From a bacterium (GTDB taxonomy: Bacteria; Armatimonadota; Zipacnadia; Zipacnadales; UBA11051): a stretch of 64,000 bases of DNA. The notes under the pieces were generated by a model. That model saw only the letters and a program-made list of their open reading frames with translations. It was not told the DNA's origin and ran no database searches. The stretch is from assembly GCA_021372615.1 (NCBI GenBank), contig JAJFUB010000131.1:1-64000 (forward strand), read 5' to 3'. Shown here in pieces: positions 56,890 through 64,000 of the stretch; positions within the stretch are counted from its first letter, which is position 1, and each line of letters begins with the position of its first letter. The position numbers and the translations under genes were made by a program.

Positions 56890-57945
56890 TTACTGCAGCA
56901 GCGCCTGTATCTTCGCCAGCACTTCCTCGGGCGTCAGGAAGTTCCCCCCGGTGCGGGACACCAGCTCGACCGGGCAGCGGCCCTCCACCACCAGTTGCAC
57001 GTCCTGGATGAACTGGCCCATGGACATTTCGGCCACCAGGATCATCTTGACGCGCTCGGACCACGCCCGCAGGGGAGCCGCGGGGAACGGGTAGAGGCTG
57101 ACGGGGCGCAGCAAGCGGGCCTTCAGACCGACCTCGCCGGCCCAGTCAGCGGCCGTTTCGCACACGCGGGCGCTGATCCCATACGCGCACAGCAAGATGT
57201 CCGGCTCGTCGTGCCCGTACTCTTCCCACACCGTCTCGCGCGCGGCGGCCTCGCGGTAGCGCTCGAAGATGGTCAGGTTCTTGGCTTCCATCTCGTCGGG
57301 CACGGTGTAGAGCGAGTTGATGATGTTCCGTGGCCGGTCGCCCCGGACCCCACCCACGCACCAGTCGGCCTCGACCGGCGGCGGGTCGCCCCAGGGCGCC
57401 CGGGTGCAGGGCTCCTGCATCTGGCCCAGGATGGCGTCGGCCAGGATCGTGACCGGGGTGCGGTAGCGGAAGGCGATGTCGAACGCCTTGCCGGTCCAGT
57501 CGTGCAGTTCCTGCACGCTGTAGGGTGCGAAGCTGAGGCCCGAGCCATCGCCATGGCCGCAGCCGCGGGTGGTCAGGAAGTAGTCTGACTGGGCCGGAGC
57601 GATGTTCCCCAGGCCCGGACCGCCGCGGACCACGTTCACGATCACGCACGGTAGCTCGGACCCGATCATGTACGAGAGGCCCTCCTGCATCAGCGAGATG
57701 CCGGGGCTGGAGGAACTCGTCATGACCCGCGCCCCGGCCGCCGCGGCCCCATACACCATGTTGATGGCCGCCAACTCGCTCTCGGCCTGCAGGTACACAC
57801 CACCGACCTCGGGCATGTGCCGGGCCATGAACTCGGGGATCTGGTTCTGGGGGGTGATGGGATAGCCGAAAAAGTGGCGGCAGCCGCCGGCGATGGCGCC
57901 CCAGGCGCACGCCTCGTTGCCGTTCATGATGACACGCTCGCTCAC
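56890..57945 (-). CDS. korA: 2-oxoacid:ferredoxin oxidoreductase, alpha subunit
   Basis: A 351-residue subunit with the pyrimidine-binding domain (FFGYPITPQNQIPEF, LQAESELAAINMVYGAAAAG, TSSSSPGISLMQEGLSY, VNVVRGGPGLGNI) and a C-terminal domain II (LLRPVSLYPFPAAPLRAWSE, ILVAEMSMGQFIQDVQLVVE). The start is GTG at 57945 with GGAGGTG five bases before it; the GTGA overlaps the ferredoxin subunit stop. There is no fused gamma domain. Confidence 0.94.
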   Translation of the reverse strand: MSERVIMNGNEACAWGAIAGGCRHFFGYPITPQNQIPEFMARHMPEVGGVYLQAESELAAINMVYGAAAAGARVMTSSSSPGISLMQEGLSYMIGSELPCVIVNVVRGGPGLGNIAPAQSDYFLTTRGCGHGDGSGLSFAPYSVQELHDWTGKAFDIAFRYRTPVTILADAILGQMQEPCTRAPWGDPPPVEADWCVGGVRGDRPRNIINSLYTVPDEMEAKNLTIFERYREAAARETVWEEYGHDEPDILLCAYGISARVCETAADWAGEVGLKARLLRPVSLYPFPAAPLRAWSERVKMILVAEMSMGQFIQDVQLVVEGRCPVELVSRTGGNFLTPEEVLAKIQALLQ

Positions 57946-58193
57946 GGGCGCACCTCCGCCGCCGGCCGGGCCTCGCCCGCCGCTTCCTTCGCCCGGACGA
58001 TCGTGAAACACACATCGGGACACATCAGGGCGCAGATGGCGCACCCGGTGCACGCCTCGGGCTCCTTTTGCACGGTCGGGTGGTACCCGGCTTCGTTGAG
58101 CGCCGGGGAGGGCTCCAGCAGCTTCTTGGGGCAGTGAGCGATGCACAGCCCGCAGGCCTTGCAGCGCTCACTGTTGATGGTAAGCTTGTTCAT
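57942..58193 (-). CDS. korD: 2-oxoacid:ferredoxin oxidoreductase, ferredoxin-type delta subunit
   Basis: An 83-residue protein with two [4Fe-4S] motifs: C11, C14, C17, C21 (CKACGLCIAHCP) and C48, C51, C54, C58 (CTGCAICALMCP). It transfers electrons from the thiamine site to ferredoxin. The Ala/Pro-rich tail extends beyond the domain. First of korDABC; the leader of 65 bp downstream of recN shows no promoter of its own. Confidence 0.93.
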   Translation of the reverse strand: MNKLTINSERCKACGLCIAHCPKKLLEPSPALNEAGYHPTVQKEPEACTGCAICALMCPDVCFTIVRAKEAAGEARPAAEVRP

Positions 58194-58258
58194 GGGCGTC
58201 CTTTACAGCAGGAGGCGAGGGACAGGAGACGAGACGTGACGCTCGGGCGAGGACGGGC

Positions 58259-59986
58259 TCAGCCGGCCCGACGGCCCGCGGCCTCCTGCAGCAGCTTGCG
58301 GGCGTGCTTCTGCGCCGTGGCGTCGTCACCAGCGGACCCGAACATCCGCGCCAACTCCTCCACGCGCTCACTGGCCGCCAACTCGGCGACCGCCACGGTC
58401 GTGCGCCCGTCGCTGACAACCTTCTCCACGTGCAGGTGCTGGTCGGCCAGGCCGGCGATCTGCGGGAGGTGCGTGACGCACAGCACCTGGGCGTGCCGCG
58501 CCAACTCAGCCAGCCGTTCCCCCACCCGGTGGGCGGTCTGACCGCCGATTCCGGCGTCCACCTCGTCGAAAATGATCGTGGGGATCTCCGCCCCGCGCGA
58601 GCACAACGACTTGAAGGCCAGCATGATGCGCGATAGCTCGCCGCCGGAGGCCACCTTGGCCAGCGGCCGCACTTCCTCGCCCTGGTTGGCGCAGAAGAGA
58701 AAACGCACTTCGTCCAGACCGCGCGCCGTGGCCGCCACCGGACCGTCCGGCGTCGGCAGCCCCTCGGGGTCGCTCTGGCTCTGCAGTTCGACCTCGAACT
58801 GCGCCGCCGGCATCCCCAGGGACGCTAGGCTCTCCGCCATGGCCCGCGCCAGCGCCCGGCCCAGCTTCTGCCGGGCTGCGGACAGCCGCAACCCCGCCTG
58901 CGCCGCCGCTTCGGCGGCCTGGCGCACGGCCCGCGTCAGCTCCGCTTCCTGTTCCTCAAAGTTCTCAATCGCCGCCAGTTCTCGTTCCGCCTGCTCCAGA
59001 TAGGATAGCACATCCCCGAGTCGTTCGCCATACTTGCGTTTGAGGCGGCTGATGAGGTCCAGGCGCTGCTCGATCTGCTCGAGACGGTGCGGATCGGCGT
59101 CGAGGGCTTCCACGTAGCCCCGCAGGACGTGCTCGGCCTCGGCGGCGGCGGTGGCCGCCCCGGCCAGTTCGTCGGCGTGGGGCCGCAGCGACGGGTCAAT
59201 GTCCGCCAGGCGCTCCACGTTCCCCGCCACCTGCGCCAGCGCCGCGCCGACGCCCGCCGCGCCATCGTCGCCGCCCAGCAGCGCCAGCGCCTCCCCGGCC
59301 AGCTCCTCCAGCTTCTCGACGGAGTTCAGCCGCCGGCGCTCGGCCTGGAGTTCGTCCTCCTCGTCGGCCCGTAGCTCCGCCTGGGCAATCTCCTGCACCT
59401 GGAAACGCAGCATGTCCAGCCGCTGCTCGCGTTCCCGGCTGTGGCTCCGCAGGGCCGTCAGCGCCGCCCGCGCCTCGCCCAGGGCCGCATACCGGCTTTC
59501 ATACTCCCGCCGCAGCGCCAGGTGCTCCTCCCCGCCCGTGTGGTCGAGGAACTCCAGGTGGTTCTCCTCGTGGATCAGCGCCTGGTGCTCGTGCTGGCCG
59601 TGGACATCCACCAGGTGGCGGCTGATCTCCTGCAGCGTCGCCAGCGTCACCGGCCGGCCGTTGGCACGACACTGGCTGCGCCCGCCCGAGATCTGCCGCG
59701 ACAGCACGATCAGACCGTCCTCCCCGGCGGCCACCCCCGCTTCCTCCAGCGCCGCCAGCGCCCGGGCGCACTCCCGGGCCGCGAAAGCGGCATCCACGGT
59801 CGCCGTGGCGGCGCCGCTGCGGATGACCTCGGCGGAGACACGCTCGCCCAGGGCGGCGCTGAGGGCGTCAATGAGAATGGACTTGCCGGCCCCCGTCTCG
59901 CCGGTCAGCACGGACAGGCCCGGCCGGAAGGACACCGTGAGGTCGTCAATGAGGGCAAAGCTGTTGATGGTGAGTTCGACCAGCAC
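58259..59986 (-). CDS. recN: DNA repair protein RecN
   Basis: A 575-residue SMC-like ATPase. Walker A GETGAGKS (29-36) follows INSFALIDDLTVSFRPGLSV. A central coiled coil (about 160-365) and the C-terminal ABC signature ASGGELSRIMLAF with Walker B IIFDEVDAGIGGQTA follow. RecN tethers DNA ends at double-strand breaks. The start is GTG at 59986 with CGGAG seven bases upstream. Its place next to nadK and near dxs is the common order dxs-nadK-recN in many bacteria. Confidence 0.96.
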   Translation of the reverse strand: MLVELTINSFALIDDLTVSFRPGLSVLTGETGAGKSILIDALSAALGERVSAEVIRSGAATATVDAAFAARECARALAALEEAGVAAGEDGLIVLSRQISGGRSQCRANGRPVTLATLQEISRHLVDVHGQHEHQALIHEENHLEFLDHTGGEEHLALRREYESRYAALGEARAALTALRSHSREREQRLDMLRFQVQEIAQAELRADEEDELQAERRRLNSVEKLEELAGEALALLGGDDGAAGVGAALAQVAGNVERLADIDPSLRPHADELAGAATAAAEAEHVLRGYVEALDADPHRLEQIEQRLDLISRLKRKYGERLGDVLSYLEQAERELAAIENFEEQEAELTRAVRQAAEAAAQAGLRLSAARQKLGRALARAMAESLASLGMPAAQFEVELQSQSDPEGLPTPDGPVAATARGLDEVRFLFCANQGEEVRPLAKVASGGELSRIMLAFKSLCSRGAEIPTIIFDEVDAGIGGQTAHRVGERLAELARHAQVLCVTHLPQIAGLADQHLHVEKVVSDGRTTVAVAELAASERVEELARMFGSAGDDATAQKHARKLLQEAAGRRAG

Positions 59987-60015
59987 GGTGTGGCTCCGAC
60001 TGTGGGGCGGGGGCG

Positions 60016-60888
60016 CTACCGCTCCGTCCCCCACCTGAGCTTCTCGCGCAGGCGGCCGTAGAACCGCGACTCCCCCAGCCGCACCAGCAGGGCGTCGCGC
60101 TCGGCCCGGGTGACGTGCACCTCATCCCCCTCGCTGAGGCTGCACAGCTCCTGCCCGTCCACGAACACCACGGCCTCCGGCCGCTCCTTGCCATCCCCCG
60201 CCAGTTGCATCGTCACCTGCACCTCCGCCGGCACCAGCAGGGGGCGCGAGTAGAGCGTGTGGGGGCAGATGGGCGTCAGGATCATCGCCGCCATGCGGGC
60301 ATCCACGATGGGCCCGCCGGCGGACAGGTTGAAGGCCGTCGAGCCGGTGGCGGTCGCCACGATCAGGCCATCGGCGGGGAAAGTAGCGATGTGGTCGCCG
60401 TCGAGACTCGTCCGGATGCGCGCCATGCGGCCATAGAGGGGCTTGCCGACCACGACATCGTTCAGCGCCCAGCGGAACTCGCCGCCCGGCGCCTGGGCGC
60501 GGAGCATGATCCGGCGCTCGACCGCGAACTGCCCGGCCAGCAGCCGATCCAGGTCCCCCAGAAGCTGCTCGGGCGCCTCGGCGGCCAGGAAGCCGAAGCT
60601 CCCCATGTCCACGCCCAGCAGCGGCGTCCCACGCGGGGCGGCCTCGCGAGCTGCCGCCAGCAGCGTCCCGTCGCCACCCAGCACGATCACCAGGTCGCTG
60701 ACCGCACACTGCGCCGCCGAGCCGAGTTCCACCCCCGGCGGGCAGTCTCCCGCCATCTCCTCATCCACGATGCACTCGCGCCCACGGGCCTGCAGCTCGC
60801 CGCAGAGCTGGCGCGCCAGATCGGCCGCACCGGGTCGGTGCGAGGCAATGACGATGCCCACGCGACTGATTGTGGTGCTCTCAGGCAT
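60016..60888 (-). CDS. nadK: NAD kinase
   Basis: A 290-residue kinase that phosphorylates NAD to NADP. GGDGT at 71-75 is the ATP-binding signature, GVDMGSFGFLA and ALNDVVVGK follow, and ADGLIVATATGSTAFNLSAGG is the NAD-binding loop. Length fits (about 290). It follows the TPR gene after six bases, with recN 29 bp on. Confidence 0.97.
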   Translation of the reverse strand: MPESTTISRVGIVIASHRPGAADLARQLCGELQARGRECIVDEEMAGDCPPGVELGSAAQCAVSDLVIVLGGDGTLLAAAREAAPRGTPLLGVDMGSFGFLAAEAPEQLLGDLDRLLAGQFAVERRIMLRAQAPGGEFRWALNDVVVGKPLYGRMARIRTSLDGDHIATFPADGLIVATATGSTAFNLSAGGPIVDARMAAMILTPICPHTLYSRPLLVPAEVQVTMQLAGDGKERPEAVVFVDGQELCSLSEGDEVHVTRAERDALLVRLGESRFYGRLREKLRWGTER

Positions 60889-60894
60889 GGGCCT

Positions 60895-62358
60895 CTATCC
60901 TACCGCCTGTTCTCCCGGCCTGCTGCTCGACCCCAGCCGCTTGAGGTTCTCCTGGGCCGGCTGGCACTGCGGGTCAATCTCCAGGGCCTTGCGGTACTGC
61001 GCCTTGGCGTCCTCGAGTTTGCCCATCCGCTCCAGCGTCACGCCCAGGTTGTTCGCCGCCTGCGCGAAGCGCGGGTTCGCCTTCAGCGCGCTGCGGAAGT
61101 GGGCTGCGGCCATGTCCAGGTTGCCCTGGGTCAGGTAGATGAGGCCCACGTTGTTCTCTGCCTGCGGGTTGCCCGGCTCCAACTCCAGGCTGCGCAGATA
61201 CGCTGCCAGGGCCAGGGGGTACTGTTTGCGCTCGTAGTAGGCATTGCCCAGGCCGCTGTGGGCCGCCGCCTCCTCGGGGAAGCGCTGGGCCGCGGTCTGC
61301 CACTGCTCGAAGGCCTCGTCCTTGCGCCCGGCCCCCTCCAGCGCCAGCGCCAGGTTCACCCGTGCCACCGCCAGCGTGCCATCCGCCTTGACGGCCCGCC
61401 CGAACAGGTCCACGGCTTCCGCCACGCGGCTTTGCTGGAAGACCACGCCCCCCAGATTGTTCAGGCACATGGCGTCATCGGGCTGCAGCTCCAGGGCCTT
61501 CCGGTACGCCTCTTCGGCTGTCTTGACGTCTCCGACGGTCGCGTACACGAGCCCCTGGTTGTACTTGGCCGCGAAGCTGCGGGGGTCGAGGGTCTCGGCC
61601 TTCTTCAGGGCCGCCAGCGCCTCCTGCGGCTGCTTGAGGTGGTGCAGCGCGATGCCCAGGCCCAGGTTGGCTTCGGCGCTGTCGGGTGCGCGCTTCAGCG
61701 CCTCCTCGTACCGGGCTTTGGCGTCGTCGAAGCGGTCCACCTTCAGGTACATGGCCCCCAGCGTGACCAGAATCCGGTTGTCATCGGCCCGCAGCCGGCG
61801 CGCCGCCTCGTACTGCTCGATGGCTTTGCCGACCTCGCCGACCTTCTGCAGGGCCACGCCGAAGTTCAGGTGGGCCTCGAAGTCGTTCGGGTTGATCTTC
61901 AGCGCCCGGGTGTACTCGTTCCAGGCCTTCGCGTCACGCCCCTGGCGCAGATACAGGTTCGCCAGGTTATAGTGGGCGTCGAAGTAGTTGCTGTCCAGGT
62001 CCTCCGCGCGCTTGTAGGCGGCCTCGGCCTCCGTCAGCCGCCCCTGCGCCAGGTAGACGTTGCCCAGGTTGTTGTGGCCGACGGCATAGCGGGGCTCAGC
62101 GGCGAGGCACTGCTTGAGGTAGTTCTCCGCCTGCGGAAGCTGTCCGAGCTGCAGGTACGTCGAGCCGATCCAGCACAGCAGGACCGCGTGGCCCGGCTGG
62201 CTCTGCAACGCAGCCAGGAAGTGCTCCAGCGCCTCCTGCATCTTGCCGGCCGCATACGCCTGCTGCCCCAACTCGGCGCGGTTCACCGGCGCCTGGGCCT
62301 GCCCCACCGAGGCGATCACGAACGCCAGGAGCAGGAGTGCGGTTGTCCGTGCTGTCAT
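60895..62358 (-). CDS. secreted TPR-repeat protein
   Basis: A 487-residue exported protein. Signal peptide (ALLLLAFVIASVGQAQA), then about 12 tetratricopeptide repeats in an unbroken array (for example YAVGHNNLGNVYLAQGRLTE, NPRFAQAANNLGVTLERMGK), 34 residues each. TPR arrays bind protein partners; the protein is probably periplasmic. The start is the ATG at 62358, at the signal peptide, with GGAG eight bases upstream. It stands between dxs and nadK, positions usually held by rRNA methylase or other small genes, so it is an insertion into that common order. Confidence 0.9.
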   Translation of the reverse strand: MTARTTALLLLAFVIASVGQAQAPVNRAELGQQAYAAGKMQEALEHFLAALQSQPGHAVLLCWIGSTYLQLGQLPQAENYLKQCLAAEPRYAVGHNNLGNVYLAQGRLTEAEAAYKRAEDLDSNYFDAHYNLANLYLRQGRDAKAWNEYTRALKINPNDFEAHLNFGVALQKVGEVGKAIEQYEAARRLRADDNRILVTLGAMYLKVDRFDDAKARYEEALKRAPDSAEANLGLGIALHHLKQPQEALAALKKAETLDPRSFAAKYNQGLVYATVGDVKTAEEAYRKALELQPDDAMCLNNLGGVVFQQSRVAEAVDLFGRAVKADGTLAVARVNLALALEGAGRKDEAFEQWQTAAQRFPEEAAAHSGLGNAYYERKQYPLALAAYLRSLELEPGNPQAENNVGLIYLTQGNLDMAAAHFRSALKANPRFAQAANNLGVTLERMGKLEDAKAQYRKALEIDPQCQPAQENLKRLGSSSRPGEQAVG

Positions 62359-62396
62359 GGCACCAACTCCGAGAGATGTCATGCGGCCGACACAGT

Positions 62397-64000
62397 TCAG
62401 GCGAGGCTGCGCGCCGCGGCGGCGATGCCGTCCGCATCGAGGCCCAGTTCCGCCCACAGCCGCGCCTTGTTGCCGTGGCTGATGAAGCGATCCGGGATCC
62501 CCAGCCGCCGTATGCGGGTACAAACACCCCGGTCCTGCAGCAGTTCCACCACCCCGGCGCCGAAGCCCCCGGCCAGGACGTTCTCCTCGACCGTCACGAT
62601 CGGCCCCCGCGCCGCCTGCTGCAGGATCAACTCCTCGTCCAGCGGCTTGGCGAAGCGCGCGTCCACCACTGTCGCCTCCAGCCCCTCGTCCGCCAGCAGC
62701 TCCGCCGCCGCCAGCGCAGCCCTCACCATCGAACCGATGGCCAGGAGTGTGAGGGCTTCCCCCTCACGGACGACTCTTCCCCGACCCGTGGGCAGCACCT
62801 GCATCGCGCCGCTGATGTCGGCGCCCGTTCCCTGGCCGCGCGGATAGCGGAGGGCCACCGGTGCGTCGAGGCTCAGGGCCGTCCGCAGCATGTCCCGCAG
62901 CTCCGCCTCGTCCGATGGCGCCATGATCGTCAGCCCGGGGATGCTCCGCAGGAAACTGAGGTCGAATACGCCATGGTGGGTCGGGCCGTCGTCTCCCACC
63001 AGGCCGGCTCGGTCCAGCGCCAGCACCACCGGCAGGCCCTGCAGGCACACGTCGTGCAGTATCTGGTCGTAGGATCGTTGTAAGAAAGTGCTGTATATGG
63101 CGACGACGGGCCGCATCCCGTCTGCCGCCATCGCCCCGGCGAAGGTCACGGCGTGTTCCTCGGCCATGCCGACATCGAAGCAACGGTCGGGGAAGCGGCG
63201 CCGAAAGCCCTGCAGACCCGTGCCGGCGATCATGGCCGCCGAGACGGCGACGATCCGCTTGTCGGCCTCGGCCAGGTCGCTCAGCGCCTGCCCAAACACC
63301 TGGCTGTAGGTCGGCGGTCCCTCACGCGGCTCCTCATGACCGTTGCTCAGGTCGAAGGGGCGCGTCCCGTGGAAGGCCTGCGGGTCGCACTCCGCCGGGT
63401 CGTAGCCCTTGCCCTTGGTAGTCAGCACGTGCAGCAACACCGGCCCCGGCAGGCGCTTGGCCTGCTCCAGCATGGCCAGAAGCTGCACCATGTCGTGGCC
63501 GTCAATGGGTCCCAGGTAGGTGATGCCCAGGTGCTCAAAGAGCATCCCTGGCACGACCAGTTCCTTCATGCCTTCGCGCACCCGGTCGGCGAACAGGACC
63601 ATGGCGTCGCCGCCGGGCATGGGTCGCAGCAGCCGCTCCAGATCGCGCCGGAAGCGCCGTATGGCGGGCTCCACCTCGGCCCGGACCCGTGACAGCGACG
63701 CCGCCAGGGCTCCCACGCTGCGCCCGATGCTCATCTCGTTGTCGTTGAGCACCACCAGCATGTCCACGTTCTGCTGCCCGGCCTGGTTCAGCGCCTCGAA
63801 GGCCATGCCGCCGGTGAGAGAGCCGTCGCCGATGATGGCCACCACGCGTTCATCGCCGCCGCGCAGGTTCCGCGCCACCGCGAAGCCCAGGGCGGCCGAG
63901 ATGGAGGTGCTGCCGTGGCCCGCGCCCCAGGCGTCGTGCTCCGATTCGCTCCGGCGCGGGAAGCCCGACGGCCCGCCATCCTGCCGGATGCGGTCGAACT
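62397..64000 (-). CDS. dxs: 1-deoxy-D-xylulose-5-phosphate synthase (5' end beyond the window)
   Basis: The C-terminal 534 or so residues of DXS, first enzyme of the MEP isoprenoid pathway, which joins pyruvate and glyceraldehyde-3-phosphate with thiamine diphosphate. At the right edge the frame reads FDRIRQDGGPSGFPRRSESE then HDAWGAGHGSTSISAALG, continuous with IIGDGSLTGGMAFEALN, the thiamine motif. The transketolase pyrimidine domain (MAEEHAVTFAGAMAADGMRP) and C-terminal domain are complete. About 100 N-terminal residues lie outside. The frame is open through the edge, so the internal GTG at 63878 is not a start. Confidence 0.96.
   Translation of the reverse strand, partial: FDRIRQDGGPSGFPRRSESEHDAWGAGHGSTSISAALGFAVARNLRGGDERVVAIIGDGSLTGGMAFEALNQAGQQNVDMLVVLNDNEMSIGRSVGALAASLSRVRAEVEPAIRRFRRDLERLLRPMPGGDAMVLFADRVREGMKELVVPGMLFEHLGITYLGPIDGHDMVQLLAMLEQAKRLPGPVLLHVLTTKGKGYDPAECDPQAFHGTRPFDLSNGHEEPREGPPTYSQVFGQALSDLAEADKRIVAVSAAMIAGTGLQGFRRRFPDRCFDVGMAEEHAVTFAGAMAADGMRPVVAIYSTFLQRSYDQILHDVCLQGLPVVLALDRAGLVGDDGPTHHGVFDLSFLRSIPGLTIMAPSDEAELRDMLRTALSLDAPVALRYPRGQGTGADISGAMQVLPTGRGRVVREGEALTLLAIGSMVRAALAAAELLADEGLEATVVDARFAKPLDEELILQQAARGPIVTVEENVLAGGFGAGVVELLQDRGVCTRIRRLGIPDRFISHGNKARLWAELGLDADGIAAAARSLA

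Noticed and set aside
60115-62847. A 910-codon plus-strand frame across nadK, TPR and dxs
   Set aside because: Its product has no recognisable motif, and it spans three genes with strong family matches on the minus strand.

Overview
The window is one stretch of a high-GC (roughly two-thirds G+C) bacterial chromosome, densely packed with genes and without rRNA, tRNA, CRISPR or insertion-sequence genes that I could see. The cell is a diderm with LPS-type export, because lptC, lptA, lptB and an lptF/G permease lie in one row. It divides with FtsZ. The type IV pilin-like protein at 27424 has the N-terminus [20 protein letters not shown] followed by [13 protein letters not shown], a style I associate with Armatimonadota. 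FtsZ argues against Planctomycetes. The phylum call is an inference. A 2-oxoacid:ferredoxin oxidoreductase and formate-tetrahydrofolate ligase fit anaerobic or facultative life, and the heparinase-like, GH172 and other TIM-barrel enzymes plus secreted proteases fit a polymer degrader.

Layout. 19-12033 (minus strand) is a probable single operon that starts with holA and runs through two GT-C membrane glycosyltransferases, CDP-sugar genes, a GT2 enzyme, lptC-lptA-lptB-lptF/G, a DUF3084 protein and a YqgF-like nuclease. 12156-15445 (plus) holds a sugar isomerase/epimerase-like gene and two GT4 glycosyltransferases. 15519-17671 (minus) holds ftsZ, with a perfect consensus promoter, and an HpaI-type aldolase. 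17857-26722 (plus) holds two tandem KimA-like potassium transporter genes, yvcK, then gap-pgk-tpi behind a promoter covered by a perfect inverted repeat. 26804-32990 holds a pilin-like gene divergent from a MarR regulator, wrbA, a beta-propeller protein, fhs and a membrane protein. 32953-39153 is an accessory region with an oxidoreductase, a hydrolase remnant, an inositol-phosphatase, a half-size GspF, a HEAT-repeat protein and a glycosidase-like/phosphodiesterase pair. 39292-46320 carries purL, a QueG-like iron-sulfur protein, a heparinase-like enzyme and a lipoprotein. 46420-53353 encodes two giant secreted proteases with the same C-terminal half. 53664-64000 carries GH172, a translin homologue, korDABG, recN, nadK, a TPR protein and dxs, which runs off the right edge.

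Two themes cut across the genes. First, short palindromic elements with a near-constant leader GTAGGAGCG and different but still self-complementary stems occur between genes, often as inverted pairs. Two lie in frame inside adjacent coding regions. Second, good promoters can be read by eye; their -35 boxes fall into a TTGACA type and a TTGCGC/TTGCGT type.
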